A stretch of 64,000 nt of DNA from Paenarthrobacter nitroguajacolicus (GTDB lineage: Bacteria; Actinomycetota; Actinomycetes; Actinomycetales; Micrococcaceae), in contig NZ_JAQPPK010000009.1 of the NCBI RefSeq assembly GCF_029952445.1, positions 1 to 64,000 of the forward strand, read 5' to 3'. The position numbers and the translations under genes were made by a program. This document shows positions 19,769 through 28,473 of the stretch, one piece after another. How positions within the stretch are numbered: the stretch's first letter is position 1; each line of letters begins with the position of its first letter. The notes under the pieces were generated by a model, which was given only the letters and a program-made list of their open reading frames with translations, was not told the origin of the DNA and did not search any database.

Positions 19769-20905
19769 CTAGGCGGGTACTGACACCGTAGTGACGGGCA
19801 TGGAGGAATCCGGCGCGAACTCCACGCCGGATGGACCCACGCCTGCCATGATGAGCTGGGCTCCGAGGGCCGCCACCATGGCGCCGTTATCCGTGCACAG
19901 GTCCAGGGGCGGCACATGGAGCTTGATTCCGGCAGAGGTACAGCGCTGCCCGGTCAGCTCACGGAGCCGCGAATTGGCTGCCACGCCGCCGCCCAGCAGG
20001 AGGTCCGTAATACCGTTCTCCTTGCAGGCCAGAATTGCCTTCGAGGTGATGACATCCACCACGGCCTCCTGGAACGCTGCGGCAATGTCCGCCACCGGCA
20101 CGTCCTCGCCCCGGGCCTCGAATTGTTCCACACACCGGGCCACTGCGGTTTTCAGGCCGCTGAACGACCAGTCATAGCGGTGCGGCCCCTTCTCCTCCGC
20201 GGTCCCCATGTACTTGGGTTGGGTCAGGCCCCGCGGGAAGCGGATGGATTTGGGGTTGCCCTGGCGGGCCAGTTTGTCGATGGCCGGCCCACCCGGGTAA
20301 CCGAGCCCCAGGATACGGGCCACTTTGTCGTAGGCTTCCCCGGCGGCGTCGTCAATGGTTGAGCCCAGCAATTCAACATCTTCGGTGATGCTGCGGATGC
20401 GCAGGATTTCCGTGTGCCCACCCGATACCAGGAGGGCTCCCAGGTTCTCGGGCAACTGTCCGGCACCCAGGCCGGCGGCAGCACCCGCGTCGGGCTTTCC
20501 GTCCTGACCCGGTCGCGGATCAAGAAGACCAACACCAACATGGGCCACCAAGTGGTTGATCGCATACAGCGGCTTCCCGGTGGCGACAGCCAACGCCTTC
20601 GCAGCGCAGACCCCCACCATGAGGGCACCCGCCAGGCCAGGACCGGAGGTTACGGCGATCGCGTCGATCTCCTCCAGGGTGACCCCGGCTTCGTGCAGTG
20701 ACTCCTGCAAAGTAGGAACAAAAGCGTCCAAATGCGCGCGGGAGGCGATCTCCGGAATCACGCCGCCGAAACGAACGTGCTCCTCCATGGAAGAGGACAC
20801 CGTATTGGTGAGCAGGGTGGTCCCCCGCACGATGCCGACGCCTGTCTCGTCGCACGAAGATTCAATGCCGAGCACCAGTGGTTGTTGGGCAACAGGCATG
20901 CTCAT
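19769..20905 (-). CDS. tsaD: tRNA N6-adenosine threonylcarbamoyltransferase TsaD
   Basis: The 378-residue TsaD (Kae1/YgjD) transfers threonylcarbamoyl from threonylcarbamoyl-AMP to A37 of ANN-decoding tRNAs, making t6A. The ASKHA-fold start [14 protein letters not shown], the metal-binding pair His118 and His122 in [20 protein letters not shown] and the C-terminal [13 protein letters not shown] are all present. Its ATG at 20905 overlaps the rimI stop in an ATGA. It is the last gene of alr-tsaE-tsaB-rimI-tsaD and ends before the large palindrome. Confidence 0.96.
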   Translation of the reverse strand: MSMPVAQQPLVLGIESSCDETGVGIVRGTTLLTNTVSSSMEEHVRFGGVIPEIASRAHLDAFVPTLQESLHEAGVTLEEIDAIAVTSGPGLAGALMVGVCAAKALAVATGKPLYAINHLVAHVGVGLLDPRPGQDGKPDAGAAAGLGAGQLPENLGALLVSGGHTEILRIRSITEDVELLGSTIDDAAGEAYDKVARILGLGYPGGPAIDKLARQGNPKSIRFPRGLTQPKYMGTAEEKGPHRYDWSFSGLKTAVARCVEQFEARGEDVPVADIAAAFQEAVVDVITSKAILACKENGITDLLLGGGVAANSRLRELTGQRCTSAGIKLHVPPLDLCTDNGAMVAALGAQLIMAGVGPSGVEFAPDSSMPVTTVSVPA

Positions 20906-21405
20906 GCCGTGGGTCCTTCCTGGGATAGGGCCTCGCCGAGTTGCAGCCGCATGATCAAAGCGTCCGTGCCATCGCGGTAATAGCGGGGGCGGACGTGGAT
21001 CTGCTCAAAACCGAAGCGCACGTACAACTGCTGGGCTCGGGGGTTGTCGGCACGGACCTCGAGCAGGACATCCGCCGCCCGGCGCCGCCGGGCCTCCTCG
21101 ATCAGCTCGGTCAGCATCGCTGAGCCGATCCCCTTGCCTTCGAATTCAGGAACGACGGCGATCGTCTGCACGTCCGCTATGGGTTCGATGCACATCAAAC
21201 CCGCATAGCCCACGATTTCGCCGTCGGCCTCGGCCACCACGTACCGCCGGGTTTCCGGCTGGGCCAATTCATCGATGAACATCTGAAGCGGCCACGCATC
21301 CACAGGGAACAGCCGGCGCTCCAGCGCTTCGACATCCCGGATGTCCGGCTCTGCCATGTCCCGCAGGGATACCCCGGCAAGCTCCAGTTTGGGTGACAAT
21401 TTCAC
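20902..21405 (-). CDS. rimI: Ribosomal protein S18 alanine N-acetyltransferase-like GNAT enzyme
   Basis: A 167-residue GNAT protein with the acetyl-CoA loop [20 protein letters not shown] and the RimI-typical block [20 protein letters not shown]. RimI acetylates the N-terminal alanine of ribosomal protein S18, and the gene is often embedded in the tsa operon as here. The start is GTG 21405, 13 bp after the tsaB stop with GGGACGG before it. A much longer open frame upstream is only the shadow of tsaB. Its stop overlaps the tsaD start. Confidence 0.9.
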   Translation of the reverse strand: MKLSPKLELAGVSLRDMAEPDIRDVEALERRLFPVDAWPLQMFIDELAQPETRRYVVAEADGEIVGYAGLMCIEPIADVQTIAVVPEFEGKGIGSAMLTELIEEARRRRAADVLLEVRADNPRAQQLYVRFGFEQIHVRPRYYRDGTDALIMRLQLGEALSQEGPTA

Positions 21406-21418
21406 AGTTTCCGTCCCA

Positions 21419-22090
21419 TCAGAGCGCACGCTTCCGGGGACCGGGCACTTGGGCGTCCGATTCCCGCAAGTACAAAGGCGTGGAGTCCAGCAGTTGCTGT
21501 CCGGCGTTGAGCCGGGCCAGGGCAAACTGGCCCAGTGAGGCGGCGTCGGGTTGTTTCGAGGAGAACTCCTGGTCCGCGCGCAGGACATCGGCGTACAAGC
21601 CCGCGCCCGCACCAAACACGGGCAGCTCCGGGAGTTCGGAGGCGAAGCCCACATGGGGGCCATCCAGGAGTTCAGGGAGCTGCCCCTGCGCCACAGCGTA
21701 CCGGGCCCAGTAGACCTCTTTGCGTCGTGCATCCGTGGCCACCAGGAACTCAGGAGCGGCCGCTGTGGATTCCGCGACTTCCAGTGCGATCGCGTCCAGG
21801 CTCATGAGGCCGTACAACGGCTTGTTCCACACGAAGGCCAGGGTGCGGGCAGTGGCGATGCCGGACCGGAGGCCCGTGAAAGGGCCTGGCCCTACCCCGG
21901 TAACGATCGCGTCAATGTCCGCCCCGGTAACCCCGGCACCCGCCAACAGTTTCTCAATGCCCGGGGCAAGGACTTCAGCGTGGCTGCGGGTGTCCTCCGT
22001 GGCGAACGAATCCACCACGCCTTCCATGGCGTCGTCCGAAATGAGGGCGGCGCTGGCTACAGCCGAAGTATCAATGGCCAGGATCAGCAT
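21419..22090 (-). CDS. tsaB: tRNA threonylcarbamoyladenosine biosynthesis protein TsaB
   Basis: A 223-residue, catalytically inactive ASKHA partner of TsaD, starting MLILAIDTSAVASAALISDD and with GPGPFTGLRSGIATARTLAF, the dimer-interface block. TsaB, TsaD and TsaE together perform t6A synthesis. The start ATG at 22090 shares a base with the tsaE stop (TGATG), implying coupled translation. Confidence 0.94.
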   Translation of the reverse strand: MLILAIDTSAVASAALISDDAMEGVVDSFATEDTRSHAEVLAPGIEKLLAGAGVTGADIDAIVTGVGPGPFTGLRSGIATARTLAFVWNKPLYGLMSLDAIALEVAESTAAAPEFLVATDARRKEVYWARYAVAQGQLPELLDGPHVGFASELPELPVFGAGAGLYADVLRADQEFSSKQPDAASLGQFALARLNAGQQLLDSTPLYLRESDAQVPGPRKRAL

Positions 22091-22665
22091 CAGCTGCCTC
22101 CCTGTTCTGCAGTCTCAAGAAGCCTTGGGGTCCGGGCCCAGCGGGGACCGAAGCCGCGGAAAACAATGGTGCGGGGCTCGTCGTCGTCATCGGTGTCGAA
22201 ATTCAACACGTCCCCGTCGAGGGGCGCTGCCGCGTTGTCTCCGCCAACAGACCGATGCAGCTCAACTTCCAGCCGGCTCTCCGAAAGGTGCTCCACCCGG
22301 TCCCGGCCCCACTCCACCACGGTGACGGCCGTGTCCATGGTGTTCTCAAGATCGATGTCGTCGATTTCCGCGGCAGATTCCAACCTGTAGGCGTCCACAT
22401 GGACCAGGTCCGGGCCGCCTGGCCGGGGACCATCGGCAAGATTGGGATGGATCCGTACCAGCACAAAGGTCGGCGAGATAATCCCGGCACGGACCCCCAT
22501 GCCCTCCCCCAGCCCCTGGGTGAACGTGGTCTTTCCCGCACCCAATTCACCGGTCAGGACCAGGAGGTCGCCTGCCTCCAGTACCCCACCGAGAGCCGCT
22601 GCGAGCGCGTGGGTCTGGTCCGCCGTCGTGACCGTCAACCTGCGCTCCCATTGGGGTCCGCTCAC
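22090..22665 (-). CDS. tsaE: tRNA threonylcarbamoyladenosine biosynthesis ATPase TsaE
   Basis: A 191-residue P-loop ATPase that resets the TsaB-TsaD complex. Walker A GELGAGKTT lies at residues 39-47, followed by the family motif IISPTFVLVRIH and the acidic region HVDAYRLESAAEIDDIDLE. The C-terminal 40 residues are an acidic extension longer than the minimal family. Its start overlaps the alr stop by four bases and its stop overlaps the tsaB start. Confidence 0.95.
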   Translation of the reverse strand: MSGPQWERRLTVTTADQTHALAAALGGVLEAGDLLVLTGELGAGKTTFTQGLGEGMGVRAGIISPTFVLVRIHPNLADGPRPGGPDLVHVDAYRLESAAEIDDIDLENTMDTAVTVVEWGRDRVEHLSESRLEVELHRSVGGDNAAAPLDGDVLNFDTDDDDEPRTIVFRGFGPRWARTPRLLETAEQGGS

Positions 22666-23915
22666 AGCGCTGCCTTTTCGGCGCTGGCGGCTGTGGATTT
22701 TTGCATGTCGGGTTGTGTCGGCAGCTCGTTGACGTAGCTGCGCGGTACGCGGGGGCTGATGCGTGTGACGATTTCGTAGTTGTTGGTTCCTGCTGCCGCT
22801 GCCCAGTCGTCGGCTGTGGGACCGCCGTCGGCGCCGTCGCCGAACATGACGGCTTCAGCACCCTTGAAGGTGGCTGTCGTTTCGGGCGTCATTGGCCCCA
22901 GGTCGATGACCATCTGGTCCATCGCGATCCTGCCAACCACCGGGTAGTTGACTCCGTTGACCCGTACCGGACCGCCGGTGCCGATCCGCGGGACGCCGTC
23001 GGCATATCCGAGCGGAACCAGGCCGAGGATGCTTTCCTCACTGGTCCGGTAGTTCAAACCGTAGGAGACACCCTGGCCCTTGGGTACCTGCTTGCAATTG
23101 GACAGGAGCGTGCGCACGGTCATGGCGGGGTGCAGGCCAAGTTCGGCAGAGGTGGCGCCTTCGAAGGGCGACAATCCGTAGATCCCCAGTCCAACGCGGA
23201 CCAGGTCGAAGTGCGAATCCGGACGGGACAACGTGGCGGGCGTGTTGGCGATGTGGCGGACTTCGGTGTCCACTCCCGCGTCTTCGGCCATGGCGATTGC
23301 TTCACGGAAGACAGCGAGTTGCTCGTCGGTCTCCGGGCGGTGCGGCTCGTCAGCGACCGCGAGGTGCGAGAAAATGCCCACCACCCGCAGCAGGCCCTGG
23401 TCCTGGTAGTCCATGGCCTGGCCCAGCAGCTGGTCCCAGTCGGCAATGGTGCAGCCGTTGCGGCCCAGACCGGTGTCCACCTTGAGGTGCACCCGCGCAG
23501 GGCGTTCCTGTTCGCGCGCTGCCGCAACGACCGCGTCGAGTTCCCAACCTGAGATTCCGACGTCGATGCCGGCGGCGACGGCCGCTTGGAAGTTGCTCTC
23601 GCGGGTGTGCAGCCATGCAAGCAAGGGGGCATCGATACCTGCGGCCCGCAACGCGAGCGCCTCGGAAATGTGCGCGACCCCGAGCCAGGCGGCTCCGGCG
23701 TCGAGGGCTGCCCGGGCAACCTGCACGGCACCGTGGCCGTAAGCGTCGGCTTTGACGACGGCCATGACCGCGGCGGGAGAGGCGATGCCAACGAACTGGC
23801 GGACGTTGTGGCGCACAGCTTCGAGATCGATCACGGCGGACCGTTCCAGCACCGCCGATTTGGCTATTGAGGCCTTTGAACCGATACCGATATCTGCAGC
23901 TGCTTCGTAAGTCAC
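22662..23915 (-). CDS. alr: Alanine racemase
   Basis: The 417-residue, PLP-dependent enzyme interconverts L- and D-alanine for peptidoglycan. The PLP lysine lies in AVVKADAYGHGA (Lys55) and the catalytic tyrosine in GVSYGLNYRT. A 25-residue N-terminal extension precedes SAVIDLEAVRHNV. The start is GTG 23915 with only a poor site (AGGG close to the codon), so a start nearer the SAVIDLEA block remains possible. It is the first gene of the operon with tsaE, tsaB, rimI and tsaD. Confidence 0.94.
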   Translation of the reverse strand: MTYEAAADIGIGSKASIAKSAVLERSAVIDLEAVRHNVRQFVGIASPAAVMAVVKADAYGHGAVQVARAALDAGAAWLGVAHISEALALRAAGIDAPLLAWLHTRESNFQAAVAAGIDVGISGWELDAVVAAAREQERPARVHLKVDTGLGRNGCTIADWDQLLGQAMDYQDQGLLRVVGIFSHLAVADEPHRPETDEQLAVFREAIAMAEDAGVDTEVRHIANTPATLSRPDSHFDLVRVGLGIYGLSPFEGATSAELGLHPAMTVRTLLSNCKQVPKGQGVSYGLNYRTSEESILGLVPLGYADGVPRIGTGGPVRVNGVNYPVVGRIAMDQMVIDLGPMTPETTATFKGAEAVMFGDGADGGPTADDWAAAAGTNNYEIVTRISPRVPRSYVNELPTQPDMQKSTAASAEKAAL

Positions 23916-23972
23916 CCTAGAGATTCTAGTGGTGCCAGTGAATTCGGGTTAACTGCCCACCGGTACTTGGCA

Positions 23973-25067
23973 CTACTGGGCATCCGACAAGTGCGCGATG
24001 GTGGCCCGGGCACGCCGTTGGGCTTCGGCAGGAATGTCCTTCACGATCGGCTCCAGGAAGGCGAAGCGCCTCAGCCATTGGCTGGACTGGCGTTCCTTGC
24101 GCGCGTTTGCCCGCTGCCACCAGTCCGCGATGTCTCCCCAGCCCGGTGCGGCCAAGGAGCCGCCAACTTCCTGGACGGCCAGCGATGCGCACAGGTTGGC
24201 AAAGCGCAGTCGGTCACCCAGCCGCCATCCCGCAAGGGATCCCACAATGAACGCGGCCCCGAAGCAGTCCCCGGCTCCGGTGGGGTCCGAGGCCGGGACC
24301 GGCAGGGACGGCACCCACTCCTCCTCACCGGTTTCCGAGTCCACCGCCACCGCTCCCTGGGGGCCAAGGGTCACCACGGCCACCGGCACTCGGTCTGCCA
24401 GGGAGTACAGCGCGGCCCAAGGATCGGATTTGCCCGTAAAGGCCATCGCTTCGGGGGCGTTGGGGAGGAAGGCATGGAAATGCTCAAGCTGATCCAGCCT
24501 GCGTTCGGACCATTTGCCCGTAGGGTCCCAGCCCACAACCCCGAAGAGTTTGGTGCCGGCGGCCTTTGCGGCCAGCATCCACGGCTCCATCTCCTCTTCC
24601 AGGTCCGCAACGGCTGCGAGCGCCCGGGGCGGCTGGCCAATCAGCTGGGAGGAACTGATTGGTGCCGGGTGGCCGTGGGTGACCATGGAACGGTCCTGGT
24701 TCACGCACATCGAGACGGTCACCGGTGAGTGCCACCCGGGAACCCGCTGGGACAGGGAGAGATCAACGTGTTCCTGCGTTTCGAGGATCTGCCAGTTGTA
24801 GTCACCGTAGCCGTCGTCGCCGAAGGTGGCCGCAAGATTGGTCCTCAACCCCAGCCGGGCAGCGGCGATCGCCTGGTTCGCCACTCCTCCCGGGCAGCTT
24901 CCCATGCCCTCGCTCCAGACTTCTGTGCCGGGTTCGGGCGCTTGGGGAAGGCCGGTGAAAATGATGTCCTGGAAGACCGTGCCGGTCAGGAGGAGGTCGC
25001 AACCGGCGTCGCCGTCGGACCTGACGGAGGCAAGGGGGTCGAATCGTCGCTGGGGCATAGCGTCCAT
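23973..25067 (-). CDS. PfkB-family carbohydrate kinase
   Basis: A ribokinase-fold sugar or nucleoside kinase of about 364 residues. It has the N-terminal glycine motif GGVANQAIAAARLGL and, near residue 262, the ATP/anion-hole motif DPTGAGDCFGAAF with the catalytic aspartate. The substrate is unknown. The frame is open to ATG 25103, but that would leave only 11 bp to the divergent GH4 start, so an internal ATG at 25067 (or 25058) is preferred. No start has a clear ribosome site. It may act with the neighbouring GH4 enzyme. Confidence 0.82.
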   Translation of the reverse strand: MDAMPQRRFDPLASVRSDGDAGCDLLLTGTVFQDIIFTGLPQAPEPGTEVWSEGMGSCPGGVANQAIAAARLGLRTNLAATFGDDGYGDYNWQILETQEHVDLSLSQRVPGWHSPVTVSMCVNQDRSMVTHGHPAPISSSQLIGQPPRALAAVADLEEEMEPWMLAAKAAGTKLFGVVGWDPTGKWSERRLDQLEHFHAFLPNAPEAMAFTGKSDPWAALYSLADRVPVAVVTLGPQGAVAVDSETGEEEWVPSLPVPASDPTGAGDCFGAAFIVGSLAGWRLGDRLRFANLCASLAVQEVGGSLAAPGWGDIADWWQRANARKERQSSQWLRRFAFLEPIVKDIPAEAQRRARATIAHLSDAQ

Positions 25068-25114
25068 GAACGGCAGACTACGCCGCAGCTTGCGCGGCTG
25101 CATAGACTCGAACC

Positions 25115-26494
25115 ATGCGGCTCATGATCGCCGGTGGCGGCGGATTCCGGGTTCCCCTTGTGTACCGGGCCTTGTGCGAGGGCCCCTTCGCTCGGTTGGT
25201 CAGTGAACTGGTGCTCTTCGACGTCGACGATCAACGGCTCACTGCCATCGAGGCAGTACTCCGCGATATGCCCACACCTCTTGCTTCCGGTCCCAGTGTT
25301 GTGGCGTGTACCGACCTTGGCCAGGCCCTCACCGGGACTGACGTTGTGTTCGCGGCCATCCGTCCCGGTGGAACCGCCGGCCGGATCGCCGATGAGGGCG
25401 TTGCCTTGGCGCTGGGCCTCCTGGGACAGGAGACCACGGGCGCCGGTGGGATCTCCTATGCGCTCCGGTCCATCCCCCGCATGCTGGAGCTCGCACAGGC
25501 CATGCGCCGTCATTGCCCCGAAGCCTGGCTGATCAACTTCACCAACCCCGCCGGGATGGTCACGGAAGCCCTGGTGCCTGTCCTTGGGAAACGGGTGATC
25601 GGGATCTGCGATTCTGCCGGAGGCCTTGCCCAGCGGGCGGCCCGCGCGGCCGGGGCCCCGCTGGAAGAAGGAAATCTCGACGGCGTGGGCTACTACGGGC
25701 TGAACCACCTGGGCTGGCTCTACCGGCTGGCACCGGGCGGCAGGGATCTCCTGCCCGGGCTGCTGGACAATCGGGCCGCCCTTGAGTCCATGGAAGAAGG
25801 GCGGCTGTTCGGGCCGGACACCCTGAAAAGGCTTGGCTGCCTGCCCAATGAGTACCTCTACTACTACTACCAAACAGCGCAAGCAACCGCCGCCATCCGT
25901 GCACAAAGCCAAACCCGCGGGGCCTCGATCCACCAACAGCAACATTCCCTTTATCCGGCGTTGGTCGAGGCGGACGACGCTTTTGCGTTGTGGGATAAGG
26001 CACGGCGATCGCGGGAGGAAGGCTACCTGGCCGAAGCCCGCACCCATGGGGAACAGCGCGACGAATCCGATCTCGCAGGCGGCGGCTACGAACGGGTGGC
26101 GCTGTCCGTGATGCGGGCCCTCGCCGGTGGCGGGCCCGCCCACCTCATCCTCAACGTGCCCAACGCGCCCGTGCTTGCCGCGGACAGTCCCCACCCTGCA
26201 GAGGTGGCCGTTCCAGGACTGCCGGCGGACGCCGTCGTCGAGGTTCCGTCCCGTGTGACGCCCGACGGCGCGGTAGCGGTTGCGCAGGAACGGCCCCCAG
26301 GCCGGTTCCTCACCTTGATGCAGCGCGTCAAGGAGGTGGAACGGCTCACCGTCCGCGCGGTCCGCGACCACGACAGGGAAGCGGCTGTCCAGGCTTTTTC
26401 TGCGCATCCGCTGGTGGGGTCGGAGCTGCTGGGCAGGCAACTGCTGACCGGTTATGAGGAAGCATTTCCGGGGCTGGCCCGGCTGTGGGAGTAA
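25115..26494 (+). CDS. Glycoside hydrolase family 4 (6-phospho-beta-glucosidase-like)
   Basis: The 459-residue protein has an N-terminal NAD-binding segment (MIAGGGGFRVPLVYRALCE), NFTNPAGMVTEAL, GICDSAGG (metal-ligand cysteine near residue 164) and GLNHLGW (metal-ligand histidine near 196). GH4 enzymes use NAD+ and Mn2+ and cleave glycosides by an oxidation-elimination route. The closest match is to 6-phospho-beta-glucosidases, but no PTS gene is seen nearby, so an unphosphorylated or differently phosphorylated substrate is possible. It is divergent from the PfkB kinase and convergent with the GNAT gene. Confidence 0.87.
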   Translation: MRLMIAGGGGFRVPLVYRALCEGPFARLVSELVLFDVDDQRLTAIEAVLRDMPTPLASGPSVVACTDLGQALTGTDVVFAAIRPGGTAGRIADEGVALALGLLGQETTGAGGISYALRSIPRMLELAQAMRRHCPEAWLINFTNPAGMVTEALVPVLGKRVIGICDSAGGLAQRAARAAGAPLEEGNLDGVGYYGLNHLGWLYRLAPGGRDLLPGLLDNRAALESMEEGRLFGPDTLKRLGCLPNEYLYYYYQTAQATAAIRAQSQTRGASIHQQQHSLYPALVEADDAFALWDKARRSREEGYLAEARTHGEQRDESDLAGGGYERVALSVMRALAGGGPAHLILNVPNAPVLAADSPHPAEVAVPGLPADAVVEVPSRVTPDGAVAVAQERPPGRFLTLMQRVKEVERLTVRAVRDHDREAAVQAFSAHPLVGSELLGRQLLTGYEEAFPGLARLWE

Positions 26495-26497
26495 AGG

Positions 26498-27007
26498 TTA
26501 AAGCTTGCGGTACATCACGTGCAGGCCCACGTAACCGATCTCAGGGTGATTGAAGGCGTCAGGCACGGTAGCGAGGATCTGGAATCCCATCGACTGCCAC
26601 AGCCATACGGCCCTGACGTTGCTCTCCACCACGGCGTTGTACTGCATGGAGCGGAACCCGGCGGCTTTGGCTTCCTGGAGAGAGTAGGCGCAGAGTGCCC
26701 GCGCAATGCCCTGGCCCGAGTGGTGGGCCCCCACCATGTATCCGGCATTGGCCACATGGCTTCCGCCGCCCCCTTGGTTGGCGTGGAACTCCCCGGTACC
26801 GAGGATCCTGCCGGTGACCTTGTCCGCCGCAACAAACGTCTGGCCGGGAGCTTCCTTGATCCATTTGGCCCTGGCTGCGTCTTCCGTGGTGTCCCGGTCC
26901 CAGGTGAAGGTCTCGCCCTCACGGATCACGGGTTCCAGGATGGACCAGATGCCCGCCCAGTCCCCCGGCGTTGCCTTGCGGATTTCGAAGGTTTGTTCTT
27001 GGCTCAC
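26498..27007 (-). CDS. GNAT-family N-acetyltransferase
   Basis: A GNAT enzyme of about 169 residues. It begins near FEIRKATPGDWAGIWSIL, has the acetyl-CoA site VGAHHSGQGIARALCAYSL, and ends YVGLHVMYRKL. It resembles the phosphinothricin/L-amino-acid acetyltransferase branch (GETFTWDRDTTEDAARAKW). The acceptor is unknown. The frame extends to 27241, but the extra part is not family-like. GTG 27007 is the best-placed start, with a weak ribosome site. Confidence 0.8.
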   Translation of the reverse strand: MSQEQTFEIRKATPGDWAGIWSILEPVIREGETFTWDRDTTEDAARAKWIKEAPGQTFVAADKVTGRILGTGEFHANQGGGGSHVANAGYMVGAHHSGQGIARALCAYSLQEAKAAGFRSMQYNAVVESNVRAVWLWQSMGFQILATVPDAFNHPEIGYVGLHVMYRKL

Positions 27008-27126
27008 AGCCCACACGCTAGCAGCCTTGTCCACATAGCGGGGCCGCTTTATTGAGGCGCGGACGGGCAGGAGTAGTGTTTTCTGCAGGGCAAAAAGTGA
27101 ATTGCAGGAAAAGTCAGGAGAGTGCG

Positions 27127-28371
27127 ATGCCGATGGTCCGTCGTGTGGCGTTCCTGTCGTTGCACACCTCCCCCATGGAGCAGCCCGGAGCCGGTGACGC
27201 AGGCGGAATGAACGTCTACGTCCGTGCCTTGGCCATGGCACTGGCAGAGACCGGCGTGGAGGTGGAGATTTTCACGCGCGCCACCAAAGCCAGCCAACCC
27301 GCCGTCGAGCATCCGGGCCCCGGCGTGTGCGTCCACAACGTTCCAGCCGGACCCCGCCACAAGGTTCCCAAGGAAGAACTGCCCGAGCTCCTGCACCAAA
27401 TGGTGGGAGAAATCGACAACATCCGGAACCAGCAACTGCACGGCCGCTACGACGCCATCCATTCGCACTACTGGGTCTCAGGTGTTGCAGGGCTGGAACT
27501 GTCAGCATTGTGGGGCGTTCCGCTGGTGCACACCATGCACACCATGGCGAAAGTCAAGAACCTCGTGCTCCAACCGGGCGAACGGCCGGAGCCGCGACGC
27601 CGGGAGAACGGCGAGCAGAGGATCGTCGACGGCGCCGCACGCCTGATAGCCAACACCCCCGCCGAGGCTGACGAACTCGTATCGCATTACGGAGCCGACC
27701 GTGACCGGATCGATGTCGCTCCGCCCGGGGTGGACCTCAACGTGTTCACGCCCGCGTTCCGCAGGAAATCACGCGCCCGGCTGGAGGTCCGTCCGGACAG
27801 CTTCCACATCCTGTTCGCCGGACGGATCCAGCGGCTTAAAGGCCCGCAGGTCTTCGTCAGGGCGGCCGGCATCCTGCGGAAGCGGCGGCCGGACATAGAT
27901 CTGGAAATGACCATACTGGGTTCGCTGAGCGGAGCCAAGGACTTCAACCTCCAGCAGATCATCCACGAGGCCGGAATGGACGACGTCGTCACTCACCGCC
28001 CGCCGGTAGTGGCACCCGAGCTGGCTGGCTGGTTCCGCTCGGCGGACGTCGTGGTGATGCCGTCCTTCAGCGAATCCTTTGGGCTGGTCGCTTTGGAAGC
28101 ACAGGCGTGCGGTACACCGGTCGTGGCCACCAACGTCGGCGGCCTGTCCCGGGCAATCTCGGACGGGCGCACTGGAATCCTGGTGGACGGGCACGACCCC
28201 ACTGACTGGGCTGACGCCCTGGAGGACCTCTACGACGACGTCCAAACCCGCGAAGACATGGGCAGGCTTGCTGCCACCCATGCCGAGTCCTTCGGGTGGC
28301 AGCGGACAGCTGCGATCACCCTGGAGAGCTATCGCGAAGCGGTCGGGGGCCTGTTGCTTCCCCGGACTTGA
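27127..28371 (+). CDS. mshA: D-inositol-3-phosphate glycosyltransferase
   Basis: This 414-residue GT4 glycosyltransferase joins GlcNAc from UDP-GlcNAc to 1D-myo-inositol-3-phosphate, the first step of mycothiol synthesis. It has the acceptor-side block SPMEQPGAGDAGGMNVYVRA, the nucleotide-sugar region FAGRIQRLKGP, and the E-x7-E motif ESFGLVALE near residue 315, followed by ACGTPVVATNVGGL. ATG 27127 has AGGAG upstream and is preferred to the open-frame start at 27052. Its substrates come from Ino1 and from GlmS/GlmM, which are all encoded in this window. Confidence 0.93.
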   Translation: MPMVRRVAFLSLHTSPMEQPGAGDAGGMNVYVRALAMALAETGVEVEIFTRATKASQPAVEHPGPGVCVHNVPAGPRHKVPKEELPELLHQMVGEIDNIRNQQLHGRYDAIHSHYWVSGVAGLELSALWGVPLVHTMHTMAKVKNLVLQPGERPEPRRRENGEQRIVDGAARLIANTPAEADELVSHYGADRDRIDVAPPGVDLNVFTPAFRRKSRARLEVRPDSFHILFAGRIQRLKGPQVFVRAAGILRKRRPDIDLEMTILGSLSGAKDFNLQQIIHEAGMDDVVTHRPPVVAPELAGWFRSADVVVMPSFSESFGLVALEAQACGTPVVATNVGGLSRAISDGRTGILVDGHDPTDWADALEDLYDDVQTREDMGRLAATHAESFGWQRTAAITLESYREAVGGLLLPRT

Positions 28372-28473
28372 GGTTGCCCGGCATCCGGCCGCGCGGCTGG
28401 TAGATTGTCGCGCACAGCGTTTGCGCGCCACAAGCGTCAGCCCTGAACGGGAACATCCAGCCGAAGGACAACG

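Noticed and set aside
20902..21732. RimI with a 109-residue N-terminal extension
   Set aside because: The extra part is tsaB read in another frame. GTG 21405 follows the tsaB stop and has a ribosome site.
25085..25125. T-arm-like sequence (GGTTCGAGTCT on the minus strand) suggesting a tRNA
   Set aside because: No acceptor, D or anticodon arms fit around it, and it overlaps the start codons of two genes.
24986..26440. A 484-codon minus-strand open frame
   Set aside because: It is antisense to the GH4 gene, which carries NAD- and metal-binding motifs. The minus frame has no recognisable domain.
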